From a virus, in IMG/VR virus record IMGVR_UViG_3300004369_000161, positions 1 through 22,760 of that record: DNA of 22,760 nt. One strand, written 5' to 3'. This document shows positions 1 through 5,451 of this stretch, one piece after another. A model generated the notes under the pieces. That model worked only from the letters and a program-made list of their open reading frames with translations. It was not told the DNA's origin and did not search any database. The position numbers and the translations under genes are program-made. Within the stretch, counting starts at the first letter, position 1; each line of letters starts with the position of its first letter.

Positions 1-159
1 GAACATTTCATCAAAGAGAGGAGTTTCCTGAAAACGTTGCTGGTCATAAGCATCACGAACAGCAAAGATTTCGTGCTCAACCATACGAACCTCAGCACGT
101 TTCATTTCAAGTTTGTGACGCAATTCGTAGAGTTTCTGATTACGTTCGGTGATGGTCAT
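1..159 (-). CDS. Small conserved-type protein, N-terminal part (runs off left edge)
   Basis: I do not recognise this gene. Reading the minus strand from the ATG at 157-159 gives 53 open residues beginning MTITERNQKLYELRHKLEMK, and the frame is still open at base 1. The visible part is highly charged with heptad-like spacing of Leu, Val and Ile, so it is probably an alpha-helical or coiled-coil segment. The start is supported by an AAAGGA Shine-Dalgarno-like sequence about 12 bases upstream, inside a leader motif shared with the gene at 4456-4917. It is separated from the upstream gene by a structured 70-base gap, so it is probably transcribed from its own promoter. Function unknown. Confidence 0.75.
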   Translation of the reverse strand, partial: MTITERNQKLYELRHKLEMKRAEVRMVEHEIFAVRDAYDQQRFQETPLFDEMF

Positions 160-173
160 TTGAGGTGTGTTCC

Positions 174-191
174 TTTGACTCTTTAATAATA
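174..191 (-). promoter_or_regulatory. Putative promoter/leader with shared AGTCAAA motif (copy A)
   Basis: On the minus strand this reads TATTATTAAAGAGTCAAA, followed by GGAA and then the ATG at 159. The 15-base string AAAGAGTCAAAGGAA recurs exactly in front of the gene starting at 4917, and a weaker copy precedes the gene at 1505. The AAGGA part can serve as ribosome-binding site and the AT-rich part as a -10 box. No convincing -35 box is visible. Confidence 0.4.
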
Positions 192-195
192 CACG

Positions 196-236
196 CCTGA
201 GACCCCTCTACAAGCGCCTGTAGACCACTTCTCAGG
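196..236 (-). other. Nested stem-loop at the 3' end of the nucleotidyltransferase-like gene
   Basis: A perfect 7-bp outer stem (196-202 with 230-236, CCTGAGA/TCTCAGG) encloses a perfect 5-bp inner hairpin (208-212 with 219-223) with a 6-base loop. The stop codon of the upstream gene (232-234) lies inside the outer stem. No T-run follows on the minus strand, so it is not a standard intrinsic terminator. It may be a transcript-end stabiliser or processing structure. Confidence 0.4.
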
Positions 237-1113
237 TCGTCCACCGCTTAGGCATGGTAAAGTTTGCTTTTGCAAAAACTTCGCGATCTACGAGTTTAGT
301 TTGCATACCATTTTGACCATGGATAACAAAACCTTCCTGCTTTACTTTCAGTCCTTGAATAGAAGCTACAGGGCAATCTGTGATGATGAAAGAGTCAATA
401 AGATCCTCTTTCATCTCGATCAGGATGAGATAAAGGTCAGCAAGTTTCGGACAATCGAAGATCAACGTCAGCATTTCATACGTCAAAAGTTTACCTTCAC
501 GGATAAAAGCATTGATGATTTTCTTACAACATGCAGCAGTTCTTTCATCCAAGAACTTTACATCTTCGGTCTTGAATATGGGTGCTTCATCATCATACTT
601 AACGTAATCTACAGAAGGTTGAACCCACTTTACTTTCTGATTATCTTCAAGAAGTTCTGTGAAAGGTTTAGCAACAGCCTTACGCAGATCATCCTCAGCA
701 AAGTATTCTGTATGAGGTGCAATAATGATCTTTTGTGTTACAAACTCGGGAAACGAGTAAGTAATCGTGTTGGGAGTAAAAGTACGATCATTGCCCCAAC
801 CAATAAAATCCCCTTGCAAGATAGAATCTGTGCGAGGAAGAAAATTAAAACAAGCGTGAAGAATATCCGCAACCTCTTCGACATAATGCTCGTCAATTTC
901 TTCGTGAGAGTGTGCAATGCGAATCTTTTTCTTGTTAAAGACTGCTTTAGTCCCAACAAAAAATGTACCTGTAGCAGGATCTTTGCCCCACACAATAGCA
1001 GGAGCACCGTCCATTTTGACGGAAACTTGATCAAAATTGTAGAGCAATTCTACAACAGACAGATCACCCGTAAGGATCATGTCTTCAGGATGTTCGATGT
1101 GAATGTTTTTCAT
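232..1113 (-). CDS. Conserved cyanophage protein with RNA-ligase-like nucleotidyltransferase motifs
   Basis: The 293-residue protein carries what look like the ordered motifs of the covalent nucleotidyltransferase (RNA/DNA ligase and capping enzyme) superfamily. A candidate motif I is K33-M-D-G36, whose Lys would accept AMP. A motif III-like LQGDFIGWG is at 99-107, a motif IV-like EGFVIHG at 260-266, and a motif V-like Lys at 273. A conserved-looking block FFVGTKAVFNK (51-61) follows motif I. I recall close relatives in T4-like cyanophages annotated as hypothetical proteins or as a domain of unknown function (possibly DUF6267). The length fits a small RNA ligase, but motif V is weak and no motif VI is seen, so activity is an inference. 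The gene follows a 54-base gap and starts at ATG 1111-1113 with AGGA very close upstream. Confidence 0.75.
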   Translation of the reverse strand: MKNIHIEHPEDMILTGDLSVVELLYNFDQVSVKMDGAPAIVWGKDPATGTFFVGTKAVFNKKKIRIAHSHEEIDEHYVEEVADILHACFNFLPRTDSILQGDFIGWGNDRTFTPNTITYSFPEFVTQKIIIAPHTEYFAEDDLRKAVAKPFTELLEDNQKVKWVQPSVDYVKYDDEAPIFKTEDVKFLDERTAACCKKIINAFIREGKLLTYEMLTLIFDCPKLADLYLILIEMKEDLIDSFIITDCPVASIQGLKVKQEGFVIHGQNGMQTKLVDREVFAKANFTMPKRWTT

Positions 1114-1159
1114 GATCCTACTATTGCACAGAATGGGACAAAAATCAAGGGGTTTTAGA

Positions 1160-1175
1160 CCAGTTCCTCAACTGG
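1160..1175 (-). other. Short perfect hairpin at gene end (CCAGTT-loop-AACTGG)
   Basis: A perfect 6-bp inverted repeat with a 4-base loop straddles the stop codon (1168-1170) of the 66-residue gene. No T-run follows. A near copy (CAGTT, 4-base loop, AACTG) lies at 3758-3771, just after the stop of the gene at 3773. A role as transcript 3'-end structure is inferred from these matching positions. Confidence 0.4.
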
Positions 1176-1368
1176 CTGGTTTCTGGTTAGACTCATCTTT
1201 TTGTTGGAATTGAAGTCGTTGAATGGCGTAAAGTTTATCAATTACAACATCCCAAAATTCAAACTCATCGTCATCTTCTTGAGACTGTTGATAATCACGA
1301 AGAAAGTGGATGAGAGACATCCACTCAAGTTCGTCTAGTTGATCCTGTTTTGGAATTGGTAAAGACAT
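1168..1368 (-). CDS. Small acidic hypothetical protein (66 aa)
   Basis: I do not recognise this protein. It is 66 residues, begins MSLPIPKQDQLDELEWMSLI, and has an acidic stretch (EDDDEFEFWD, residues 31-40) followed by a probable amphipathic helix. Its ATG shares one base with the TGA stop of the upstream 45-residue gene (TGATG), so the two are probably translationally coupled, and a GGAG lies about 10 bases before that ATG. A hairpin overlaps its stop codon. No catalytic motif, signal peptide or membrane segment is visible. It fits the class of small acidic accessory proteins that phages make early, but no function can be assigned. Confidence 0.7.
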   Translation of the reverse strand: MSLPIPKQDQLDELEWMSLIHFLRDYQQSQEDDDEFEFWDVVIDKLYAIQRLQFQQKDESNQKPAS

Positions 1369-1505
1369 CAGTAATCGTAATCTCCATTGATATACTCATT
1401 TAGGTCGAACTTTTTTTCAGGATCTTCCTCATCAAGGAATTGATTGATGTCCTCATCAGTGAGATCAAGAATTTCGCCAGGAAAATCAATGAAAAAGTCG
1501 TTCAT
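1368..1505 (-). CDS. Very small acidic hypothetical protein (45 aa)
   Basis: The frame is open further upstream, but I place the start at ATG 1503-1505 because that lies just after the methyltransferase stop (1525-1527), whereas longer versions overlap that gene. The 45-residue product begins MNDFFIDFPGEILDL and is very acidic (about 15 Asp/Glu), ending in NGDYDY. It has no recognised domain. An AGTCAAA element and a TATATT box precede the start, like those before the genes at 159 and 4917. The TGATG junction couples it to the next gene. A DNA-mimic or adaptor role is possible from its charge alone, but that is speculation. Confidence 0.6.
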   Translation of the reverse strand: MNDFFIDFPGEILDLTDEDINQFLDEEDPEKKFDLNEYINGDYDY

Positions 1506-1513
1506 GTGGTTTG

Positions 1514-1532
1514 TTTGACTGAAGTCAATATA
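1514..1532 (-). promoter_or_regulatory. Putative promoter/leader with AGTCAAA motif (copy C)
   Basis: The minus strand reads TATATT, six bases, then AGTCAAA, with the ATG of the 45-residue gene 8 bases further on. The arrangement matches the leader of the gene at 4917 (TATATT, five bases, AGTCAAA). It overlaps the stop codon of the methyltransferase gene. The GGAA of the other copies is replaced by CAAA, so it is the weakest of the three. Confidence 0.3.
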
Positions 1533-2499
1533 ATGCCTCAGCAAGGGCATTTGTCGATTTGGTGGACAGCTCATCGATTGTCTCTTGTGCAATGCTGATA
1601 GCATCGGGATTCACGTCCATTGTGATGCAATTCCGACCCAGTTCCATTGCCGCGATTGCTGTTGTTCCTGATCCACAGAAAGGATCCAGAACCCATCCGC
1701 CCGACTCAGATGATGCTTTTATGATACGTTGTAACAATTTCAAGGGTTTTTGTGTGGGATACTTACGCTTATTCTTCTCACTTCTGCTGATAAAGTATAC
1801 ATCATCCCATAGATTCTGCACGGGAACACCTTTAGACTCATGAGAATAGATTTTTTTGTAGATATTGTTTGCACCGTAGTGCAACAGGTCTTGCGCGTCC
1901 AGTTCTTCGAGTTTTTCCCTTGTTATACGGAACCCATAAACAGGATTGTAACCTTTGTATTCAAATCTAGCGCATGGTCTACTCTTTTCCCCTGTTACTT
2001 TCGCCAAAGCATAGTAACCAACATCGTCCTTATTCTTGAAACTATTTGCAGCATAGACAGGATCGAGTGAAGTATATTCAACCTCAAAATATGGACTGCC
2101 TTTTCTAAACACCAGGATTGAATCCACGATGTTACCCCAACCATTCTTGATGTTATTCTTCGGTCCAGATCTCTTCCAAGAGATATTTGTATAGAAAGAA
2201 TCTCTGATCTTTCGATCTATTTTAGACATCACAAGTGCATTGCCCATGAAGTTATTGTGGGCATACATCCATCCATTCTTGTTAAGTTTAGCCCAGCATG
2301 AGTTTATTACATTTGCATACCAATCTGTATAATCATCAAAAGATTCCCATTTATCTGAGAATCCTTTCTGCTGTCCATCTTCCTCTTGCATGGTAAAATC
2401 CCGCTGCAATCCGAACGGAGGATCCATATAAACCAGATCAAATGTCTGGTCTATAGAATCAATCTCCTCAACAGGTTTTTGAAGGATAGTTACACTCAT
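1525..2499 (-). CDS. DNA methyltransferase, beta-class amino-methyltransferase (adenine-N6 or cytosine-N4)
   Basis: The protein transfers a methyl group from S-adenosylmethionine to an exocyclic amino group in DNA. The 324 residues carry the catalytic motif IV as DPPF (26-29) near the N-terminus and the AdoMet-binding motif I as DPFCGSGTT (272-280) near the C-terminus, preceded by the motif X region YPTQKPLKLL. Order IV, target-recognition region, X, I defines the beta class of amino-methyltransferases. The middle (about 100-235) is the likely target-recognition region, and its sequence specificity cannot be read by eye. The start (ATG 2497-2499) lies 8 bases after the helicase stop, so the two form one transcription unit. 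No restriction endonuclease is adjacent, which fits an orphan phage methyltransferase used for genome protection or regulation. Confidence 0.92.
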   Translation of the reverse strand: MSVTILQKPVEEIDSIDQTFDLVYMDPPFGLQRDFTMQEEDGQQKGFSDKWESFDDYTDWYANVINSCWAKLNKNGWMYAHNNFMGNALVMSKIDRKIRDSFYTNISWKRSGPKNNIKNGWGNIVDSILVFRKGSPYFEVEYTSLDPVYAANSFKNKDDVGYYALAKVTGEKSRPCARFEYKGYNPVYGFRITREKLEELDAQDLLHYGANNIYKKIYSHESKGVPVQNLWDDVYFISRSEKNKRKYPTQKPLKLLQRIIKASSESGGWVLDPFCGSGTTAIAAMELGRNCITMDVNPDAISIAQETIDELSTKSTNALAEALY

Positions 2500-2507
2500 A
2501 GTTATAC

Positions 2508-3698
2508 TTAGCGGCGAATTTCAGACACAGCTGGGAGTCCCTTTTGGAAGACAGTATCAACAACTGCTTGAACTTTACGGGCGGTAGAGATACCAACTTT
2601 ATCATAAGTTGGGATGCAAACCAATCCAAAAGTCTTGGATCTATCACCGAGTCTGATAACTCGTCCAATAGACTGGCTAATACCTATAAAGTCCATGTTA
2701 CGCATGAAAATGACTGCCTCCAAACCTGAAACGTTGATACCTTCGGACAGAATAGAGTGATGCAGAACAACAAACTTCTTCTCAGAATCTTTGCCCCAAG
2801 CGTTCAGAGTATTGAAAAACTCTTCACGATTGACTTTCTTACCGTCAATGATTGCACCAGTCTTAGATGTAATCGTCATCCAAGAATATCCGCGCTGAGC
2901 AAGTTCAACGCAGAACTGAGACTGAGAAATAAGGTTGATAATCTGCTTGGTTGTGCGAGCACAAATCAGAGTCTTGTCGATGTTGTTATCATCGATAGTC
3001 TCAAGCAGATTAGTGCAGTCATCAGCAAACATAACCTTACGACCTTTGATAATAGGCAGTTGCTTGACTACAACTTTAGGAGGAAGAATGTAACCACCTT
3101 CAACCAACTCAGGAGCAGGAACATTGACCAGAACCTGACCATAAACAGCACCATCATTCATGCCTGGCTTAGAAACAGTCAGGGAATGTTTTGGAGTTGC
3201 AGTGTAGAAGTAGCAACGATCTGCTTCAGAAGCAAAAAACTCAGTCGCAGGGAAAAAGTTACGCTGAACGCTGTTATGTGCTTCGTCAAAGTAGATCGTA
3301 TTGACCTCAATATCTGCCTGACGAACACGATCAAGCGAATTGTAGGTGGTGAAGATGATAACATTCTCACCAGCAGTGCGAGCAGTGTTAGCAAACATGT
3401 GAATTTTGTCTGCTTTAGTTGTAGAATAGTGCTGAGTTTCACCACTATGAACGTGCATCACATGTGTGTTAGCAGTATCAATAATCTCCAGAAACTCGCT
3501 GCAAAGTTGCTCAGCAAGAAGGATACGCGGAGCAACAACAACAGTCGTGGTGCCGTTGTTGATAGAATCGTGACGATCCCGAGTATCAACAATCATGGTG
3601 AGAGTTTTACCACCACCAGTAGGAACAATAATTTGACCTTTGTTATACTTTTGCATCCGAGCAACGATGCGATCTTGGTGAGGGCGAAGCGTGAGCAT
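2508..3698 (-). CDS. SF2 DEAD/DEAH-type helicase (ATP-dependent)
   Basis: This is an ATP-driven nucleic-acid translocase of superfamily 2. Of the 396 residues, RPHQDRIV (5-12) resembles a Q-motif, PTGGGKT (26-32) is Walker A, DEAH (138-141) is Walker B, TATP (166-169) is motif III, SEGINVSGLEAVIF (318-331) is motif V and QSIGRVIRLG (342-351) is motif VI with arginine fingers. Both RecA-like domains are complete, but no nuclease or accessory domain is attached, so it is smaller than type I or III restriction subunits and than T4 UvsW. It could be a UvsW-like recombination or branch-migration helicase or a second phage helicase. The gene lies directly behind a terminator and a TATAAT box, and it heads the unit that includes the methyltransferase. 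The start has no clear Shine-Dalgarno sequence. Confidence 0.92.
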   Translation of the reverse strand: MLTLRPHQDRIVARMQKYNKGQIIVPTGGGKTLTMIVDTRDRHDSINNGTTTVVVAPRILLAEQLCSEFLEIIDTANTHVMHVHSGETQHYSTTKADKIHMFANTARTAGENVIIFTTYNSLDRVRQADIEVNTIYFDEAHNSVQRNFFPATEFFASEADRCYFYTATPKHSLTVSKPGMNDGAVYGQVLVNVPAPELVEGGYILPPKVVVKQLPIIKGRKVMFADDCTNLLETIDDNNIDKTLICARTTKQIINLISQSQFCVELAQRGYSWMTITSKTGAIIDGKKVNREEFFNTLNAWGKDSEKKFVVLHHSILSEGINVSGLEAVIFMRNMDFIGISQSIGRVIRLGDRSKTFGLVCIPTYDKVGISTARKVQAVVDTVFQKGLPAVSEIRR

Positions 3699-3718
3699 TG
3701 CTTTGTGTCGTTAGAACT

Positions 3719-3724
3719 ATTATA
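3719..3724 (-). promoter_or_regulatory. Putative sigma70-type -10 box for the helicase unit
   Basis: A perfect TATAAT lies on the minus strand 20 bases before the helicase ATG, immediately downstream of the terminator at 3728-3753. A possible -35 (TTGTGA, 4 of 6) lies 18 bases upstream within the terminator stem. After the box, GACACAAAGCA resembles the shared leader motif GAGTCAAAGGA. Host-polymerase early or middle expression is inferred. Confidence 0.5.
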
Positions 3725-3727
3725 CAC

Positions 3728-3753
3728 AAAAAAACCCCCCTTTCACAAGGGGG
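3728..3753 (-). terminator. Rho-independent terminator
   Basis: On the minus strand a perfect 7-bp stem (CCCCCTT/AAGGGGG, 4-base loop) is followed by G and seven T. It lies about 20 bases after the stop of the 96-residue membrane protein gene and so ends the four-gene unit starting at 4917. A separate CAGTT/AACTG hairpin (3758-3771) sits between the stop codon and this terminator. Confidence 0.88.
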
Positions 3754-3772
3754 TGGACAGTTCACCAACTGG

Positions 3773-4063
3773 TTACTTAAATATATTCCAAAGCAACCAA
3801 ATTGCACCGCCAAGTAAAAACCAAGGCCAATAAGCAAAGAATAAAACTATACCAAAGAGAACAGCGATTGTCCCCCATCCAATACCACTGGAGCTAGAAC
3901 CACCAGAAAACATACCAACCTCACGAAGATTGCGGATGTATTGAACATCACCATAGATTGTACGAATTTGTCTCTCTGCTCCATGAAATGTTGAAGCTTC
4001 AACTTCTACGCCGATTTCTCCAACACTGGAATCAGGGAAAACATCTGCTCTCCAAGTACCCAT
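3773..4063 (-). CDS. Small membrane protein (96 aa), function unknown
   Basis: The 96-residue product has a soluble N-terminal part (1-50, with VEVEASTFHGAERQIRTIYG at 20-39) and a Gly/Ser linker GGSSSSGIG (54-62). A strongly hydrophobic C-terminal stretch at about 63-95 contains several Trp and Phe. That stretch is long enough for one long or two closely spaced transmembrane helices, with WPWF in the middle as a possible turn. No signal peptide or catalytic motif is visible. It is the last gene of the 4917-3773 unit, starting one base after the previous stop, and is followed by a strong terminator. A host-membrane role is inferred from the hydrophobic tail only. Confidence 0.8.
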   Translation of the reverse strand: MGTWRADVFPDSSVGEIGVEVEASTFHGAERQIRTIYGDVQYIRNLREVGMFSGGSSSSGIGWGTIAVLFGIVLFFAYWPWFLLGGAIWLLWNIFK

Positions 4064-4064
4064 C

Positions 4065-4253
4065 TTAAGAATTAGGACGTGCGAGGTTTTCTACTATTTC
4101 TATATTAGCATAAGTTTCAGAATATGCTAAATCCCAAAGTTGATTGAGAATTTCATCATATTCTTTGTAATCTGATCCATCAACAATACTGTTCACCTGT
4201 TGTTTGCGAACAGCATCATAGACAAGTTTCCACTGGTGATGATTAAGTTTCAT
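4065..4253 (-). CDS. Small hypothetical protein (62 aa)
   Basis: I place the start at ATG 4251-4253 because it overlaps the upstream stop in the common ATGA arrangement and has AGGA about 9 bases upstream. A longer GTG-start version would overlap the previous gene by about 30 bases. The product begins MKLNHHQWKLVYDAVRKQQV, is helical in appearance and mildly acidic at its C-terminal end, and shows no recognised domain. It is the third of four coupled genes. Phages of this group often carry such short helical proteins, but function is unknown. Confidence 0.75.
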   Translation of the reverse strand: MKLNHHQWKLVYDAVRKQQVNSIVDGSDYKEYDEILNQLWDLAYSETYANIEIVENLARPNS

Positions 4254-4456
4254 TGGATTTTTCCTGTGAATTTGTAACACTTATACTTTGGTTCATATCT
4301 ATCGACATACTTTTGTGCATGTTCGATACAAGTAAACCAGCAGCGTTTTTCTTCTGTTTTATCTTCAAGAAAGATAGGAAATGTTCCTGGATGAGGAAAC
4401 AACTCCTTCTTTCTTGAATTTGATACTTTGATCTCTGGTTTTTTCTTTTTTCTCAT
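4250..4456 (-). CDS. Small basic hypothetical protein (68 aa)
   Basis: The start at ATG 4454-4456 shares one base with the stop of the upstream gene (TAATG). A longer frame reaching 4486 would overlap that gene and is less likely. The 68-residue protein starts with a very basic tail (MRKKKKPEIKVSNSRKKE), then has aromatic and Cys residues (CWFTCIEHAQKYVDRY) and ends KCYKFTGKIQ. The three Cys and one His could bind metal, but they do not form a standard zinc-finger spacing. The N-terminal charge suggests nucleic-acid contact; this is inference. It is the second gene of the coupled unit. Confidence 0.75.
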   Translation of the reverse strand: MRKKKKPEIKVSNSRKKELFPHPGTFPIFLEDKTEEKRCWFTCIEHAQKYVDRYEPKYKCYKFTGKIQ

Positions 4457-4917
4457 TACTTCATGTAAAGATAACCACCTGCCCAATCAGCATTTTCCAG
4501 CAACCATTCACGATCACTAATGATACGCAAATCGTAACGAACACCCTTAGCAGGAGACTTCCAGCTGGCAGACTTATACAGTTCGCCAGTCTTCTTGTCT
4601 ACGAAAGCATGAACAGAACGCTGACCACCACCATTAACAAGAATGATCTTGTGATACTTCCTACCGCTCTCGATCACATAATCGATGGGGCAACGACCGC
4701 TCTGAAGATCAGCAATACATGCTTTGTGATACTGAATACCAGTCTCAGTATTACCTTCTAGACGAGCAAGGGAACGCTGATGACCACGAACAGCGGTCTC
4801 AATATAGTTCTGACGCAGAGCATCGGTCAGAATATAGCACCACTTGATCACATTGAGTTGGATAGTGTTACGGGCGTCTTGCTGGGCGACGAACTGGGCG
4901 AAGGTGGCGGTGGTCAT
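4456..4917 (-). CDS. Conserved phage protein of unknown function (153 aa)
   Basis: I chose ATG 4915-4917 over the TTG two codons upstream because the GGAA of the leader lies at normal spacing. The 153-residue protein begins MTTATFAQFVAQQDARNTIQ. Its C-terminal half has the pattern VHAFVDKKTGELYKSASWKS followed by PAKGVRYDL, which I recall from small proteins conserved across many tailed phages and annotated as hypothetical. It is probably soluble; no membrane segment or catalytic signature is seen. It heads a four-gene unit (4917-3773) preceded by a promoter-like leader and by the terminator of the previous gene. Family membership is fairly sure; function is unknown. Confidence 0.88.
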   Translation of the reverse strand: MTTATFAQFVAQQDARNTIQLNVIKWCYILTDALRQNYIETAVRGHQRSLARLEGNTETGIQYHKACIADLQSGRCPIDYVIESGRKYHKIILVNGGGQRSVHAFVDKKTGELYKSASWKSPAKGVRYDLRIISDREWLLENADWAGGYLYMK

Positions 4918-4923
4918 GTGCAA

Positions 4924-4945
4924 TTCCTTTGACTCTTTTAATATA
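4924..4945 (-). promoter_or_regulatory. Putative promoter/leader with AAAGAGTCAAAGGAA motif (copy B)
   Basis: The minus strand reads TATATTAAAAGAGTCAAAGG, then AA, ending 6 bases before the ATG at 4917. It sits between the terminator at 4950-4975 and the 153-residue gene, which is where a promoter is needed. The 15-base core is identical to the leader of the gene starting at 159. No good -35 box is visible. Confidence 0.5.
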
Positions 4946-4949
4946 CATG

Positions 4950-4975
4950 AAAAAGAGGAGCATGGTTGCTCCTCT
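4950..4975 (-). terminator. Rho-independent terminator
   Basis: A perfect 9-bp stem (AGAGGAGCA/TGCTCCTCT) with a 4-base loop is followed on the minus strand by a run of five T that overlaps the stem end. It lies 8 bases after the stop of the 51-residue gene (4984) and ends that transcript. Confidence 0.88.
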
Positions 4976-4983
4976 GTGCCACT

Positions 4984-5139
4984 TCAATGATCGTCCGTTA
5001 CGAGTTTCCTAACTAGATGTTCTGCCCAATCTTCCATCTTATCAGGGTGAATTGCCCTTAATCCAGATTCTTTTACAGCCTTTTCCATCGAATCGATTTC
5101 TTCTTTTTTGAGAGAACGCTCGTCCCGTTTGAAGCTCAT
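4984..5139 (-). CDS. Small hypothetical protein (51 aa)
   Basis: This short gene runs from ATG 5137-5139 to TGA 4984-4986 and encodes 51 residues beginning MSFKRDERSLKKEEIDSMEK and ending VRKLVTDDH. It is highly charged and probably all-helical, with no recognised domain. Reality is supported by its position: a TATAAT box lies 27 bases upstream and a strong terminator 8 bases downstream, so it looks like a self-contained one-gene unit. No clear Shine-Dalgarno sequence is present. Function unknown. Confidence 0.7.
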   Translation of the reverse strand: MSFKRDERSLKKEEIDSMEKAVKESGLRAIHPDKMEDWAEHLVRKLVTDDH

Positions 5140-5165
5140 AGATTAGTAATTGTTTACTACAATAT

Positions 5166-5171
5166 ATTATA
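5166..5171 (-). promoter_or_regulatory. Putative sigma70-type -10 box
   Basis: A perfect TATAAT on the minus strand lies 26 bases before the ATG of the 51-residue gene, within the 79-base gap after the gene at 5219. No strong -35 box is visible. Its position at the head of a terminator-bounded gene supports it. Confidence 0.45.
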
Positions 5172-5218
5172 CGCGATCCCTAACAGATGTGTGGGTTTCT
5201 TAATAATCTCTTCAGAGT

Positions 5219-5449
5219 TTATTCATCATCGTTAAAGAAGTTACCAAACATACCACTATCACCCATCTGACGGTTTTCTAGTTTATCCATAACAGAATCC
5301 ATCGTGATAATAGTATCAATTTTGTTGATAAGTTCTGCAATAACTCCACAAACTACTGGACGTTCTTGACGTGCAGCATATGCTAAAGCATTGCGAAGAT
5401 TTGATTCTGCTTCACGAAGAGAAGTTTCTACTGATTTTGAAAGAGCCAT
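5219..5449 (-). CDS. Small conserved cyanophage protein, function unknown (76 aa)
   Basis: The 76-residue protein begins MALSKSVETSLREAESNLRN and continues with ALAYAARQERPVVCGVIAEL, ending in an acidic tail FFNDDE. I recall near-identical small proteins in marine T4-like cyanophages, all of unknown function. It appears to be two amphipathic helices with a Met/Gly-rich end. It starts two bases after the stop of the upstream oxygenase gene and is the last gene before the 79-base gap that holds the next promoter, so it probably ends the late unit. No catalytic motif is visible. Confidence 0.85.
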   Translation of the reverse strand: MALSKSVETSLREAESNLRNALAYAARQERPVVCGVIAELINKIDTIITMDSVMDKLENRQMGDSGMFGNFFNDDE

Positions 5450-5451
5450 AG

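Noticed and set aside
301-1158. 285-codon open frame on the plus strand
   Set aside because: It mirrors the nucleotidyltransferase-like gene on the minus strand and lacks a ribosome-binding site or any recognised motif.
1525-3698. Complete type III restriction-modification system
   Set aside because: The helicase is too short and shows no nuclease motif, so only a resemblance in layout can be claimed.
2757-3833. 358-codon open frame on the plus strand
   Set aside because: It is antisense to the helicase, whose motifs are complete. Its translation is low in domain-like features and it crosses a terminator, so it is a chance frame.
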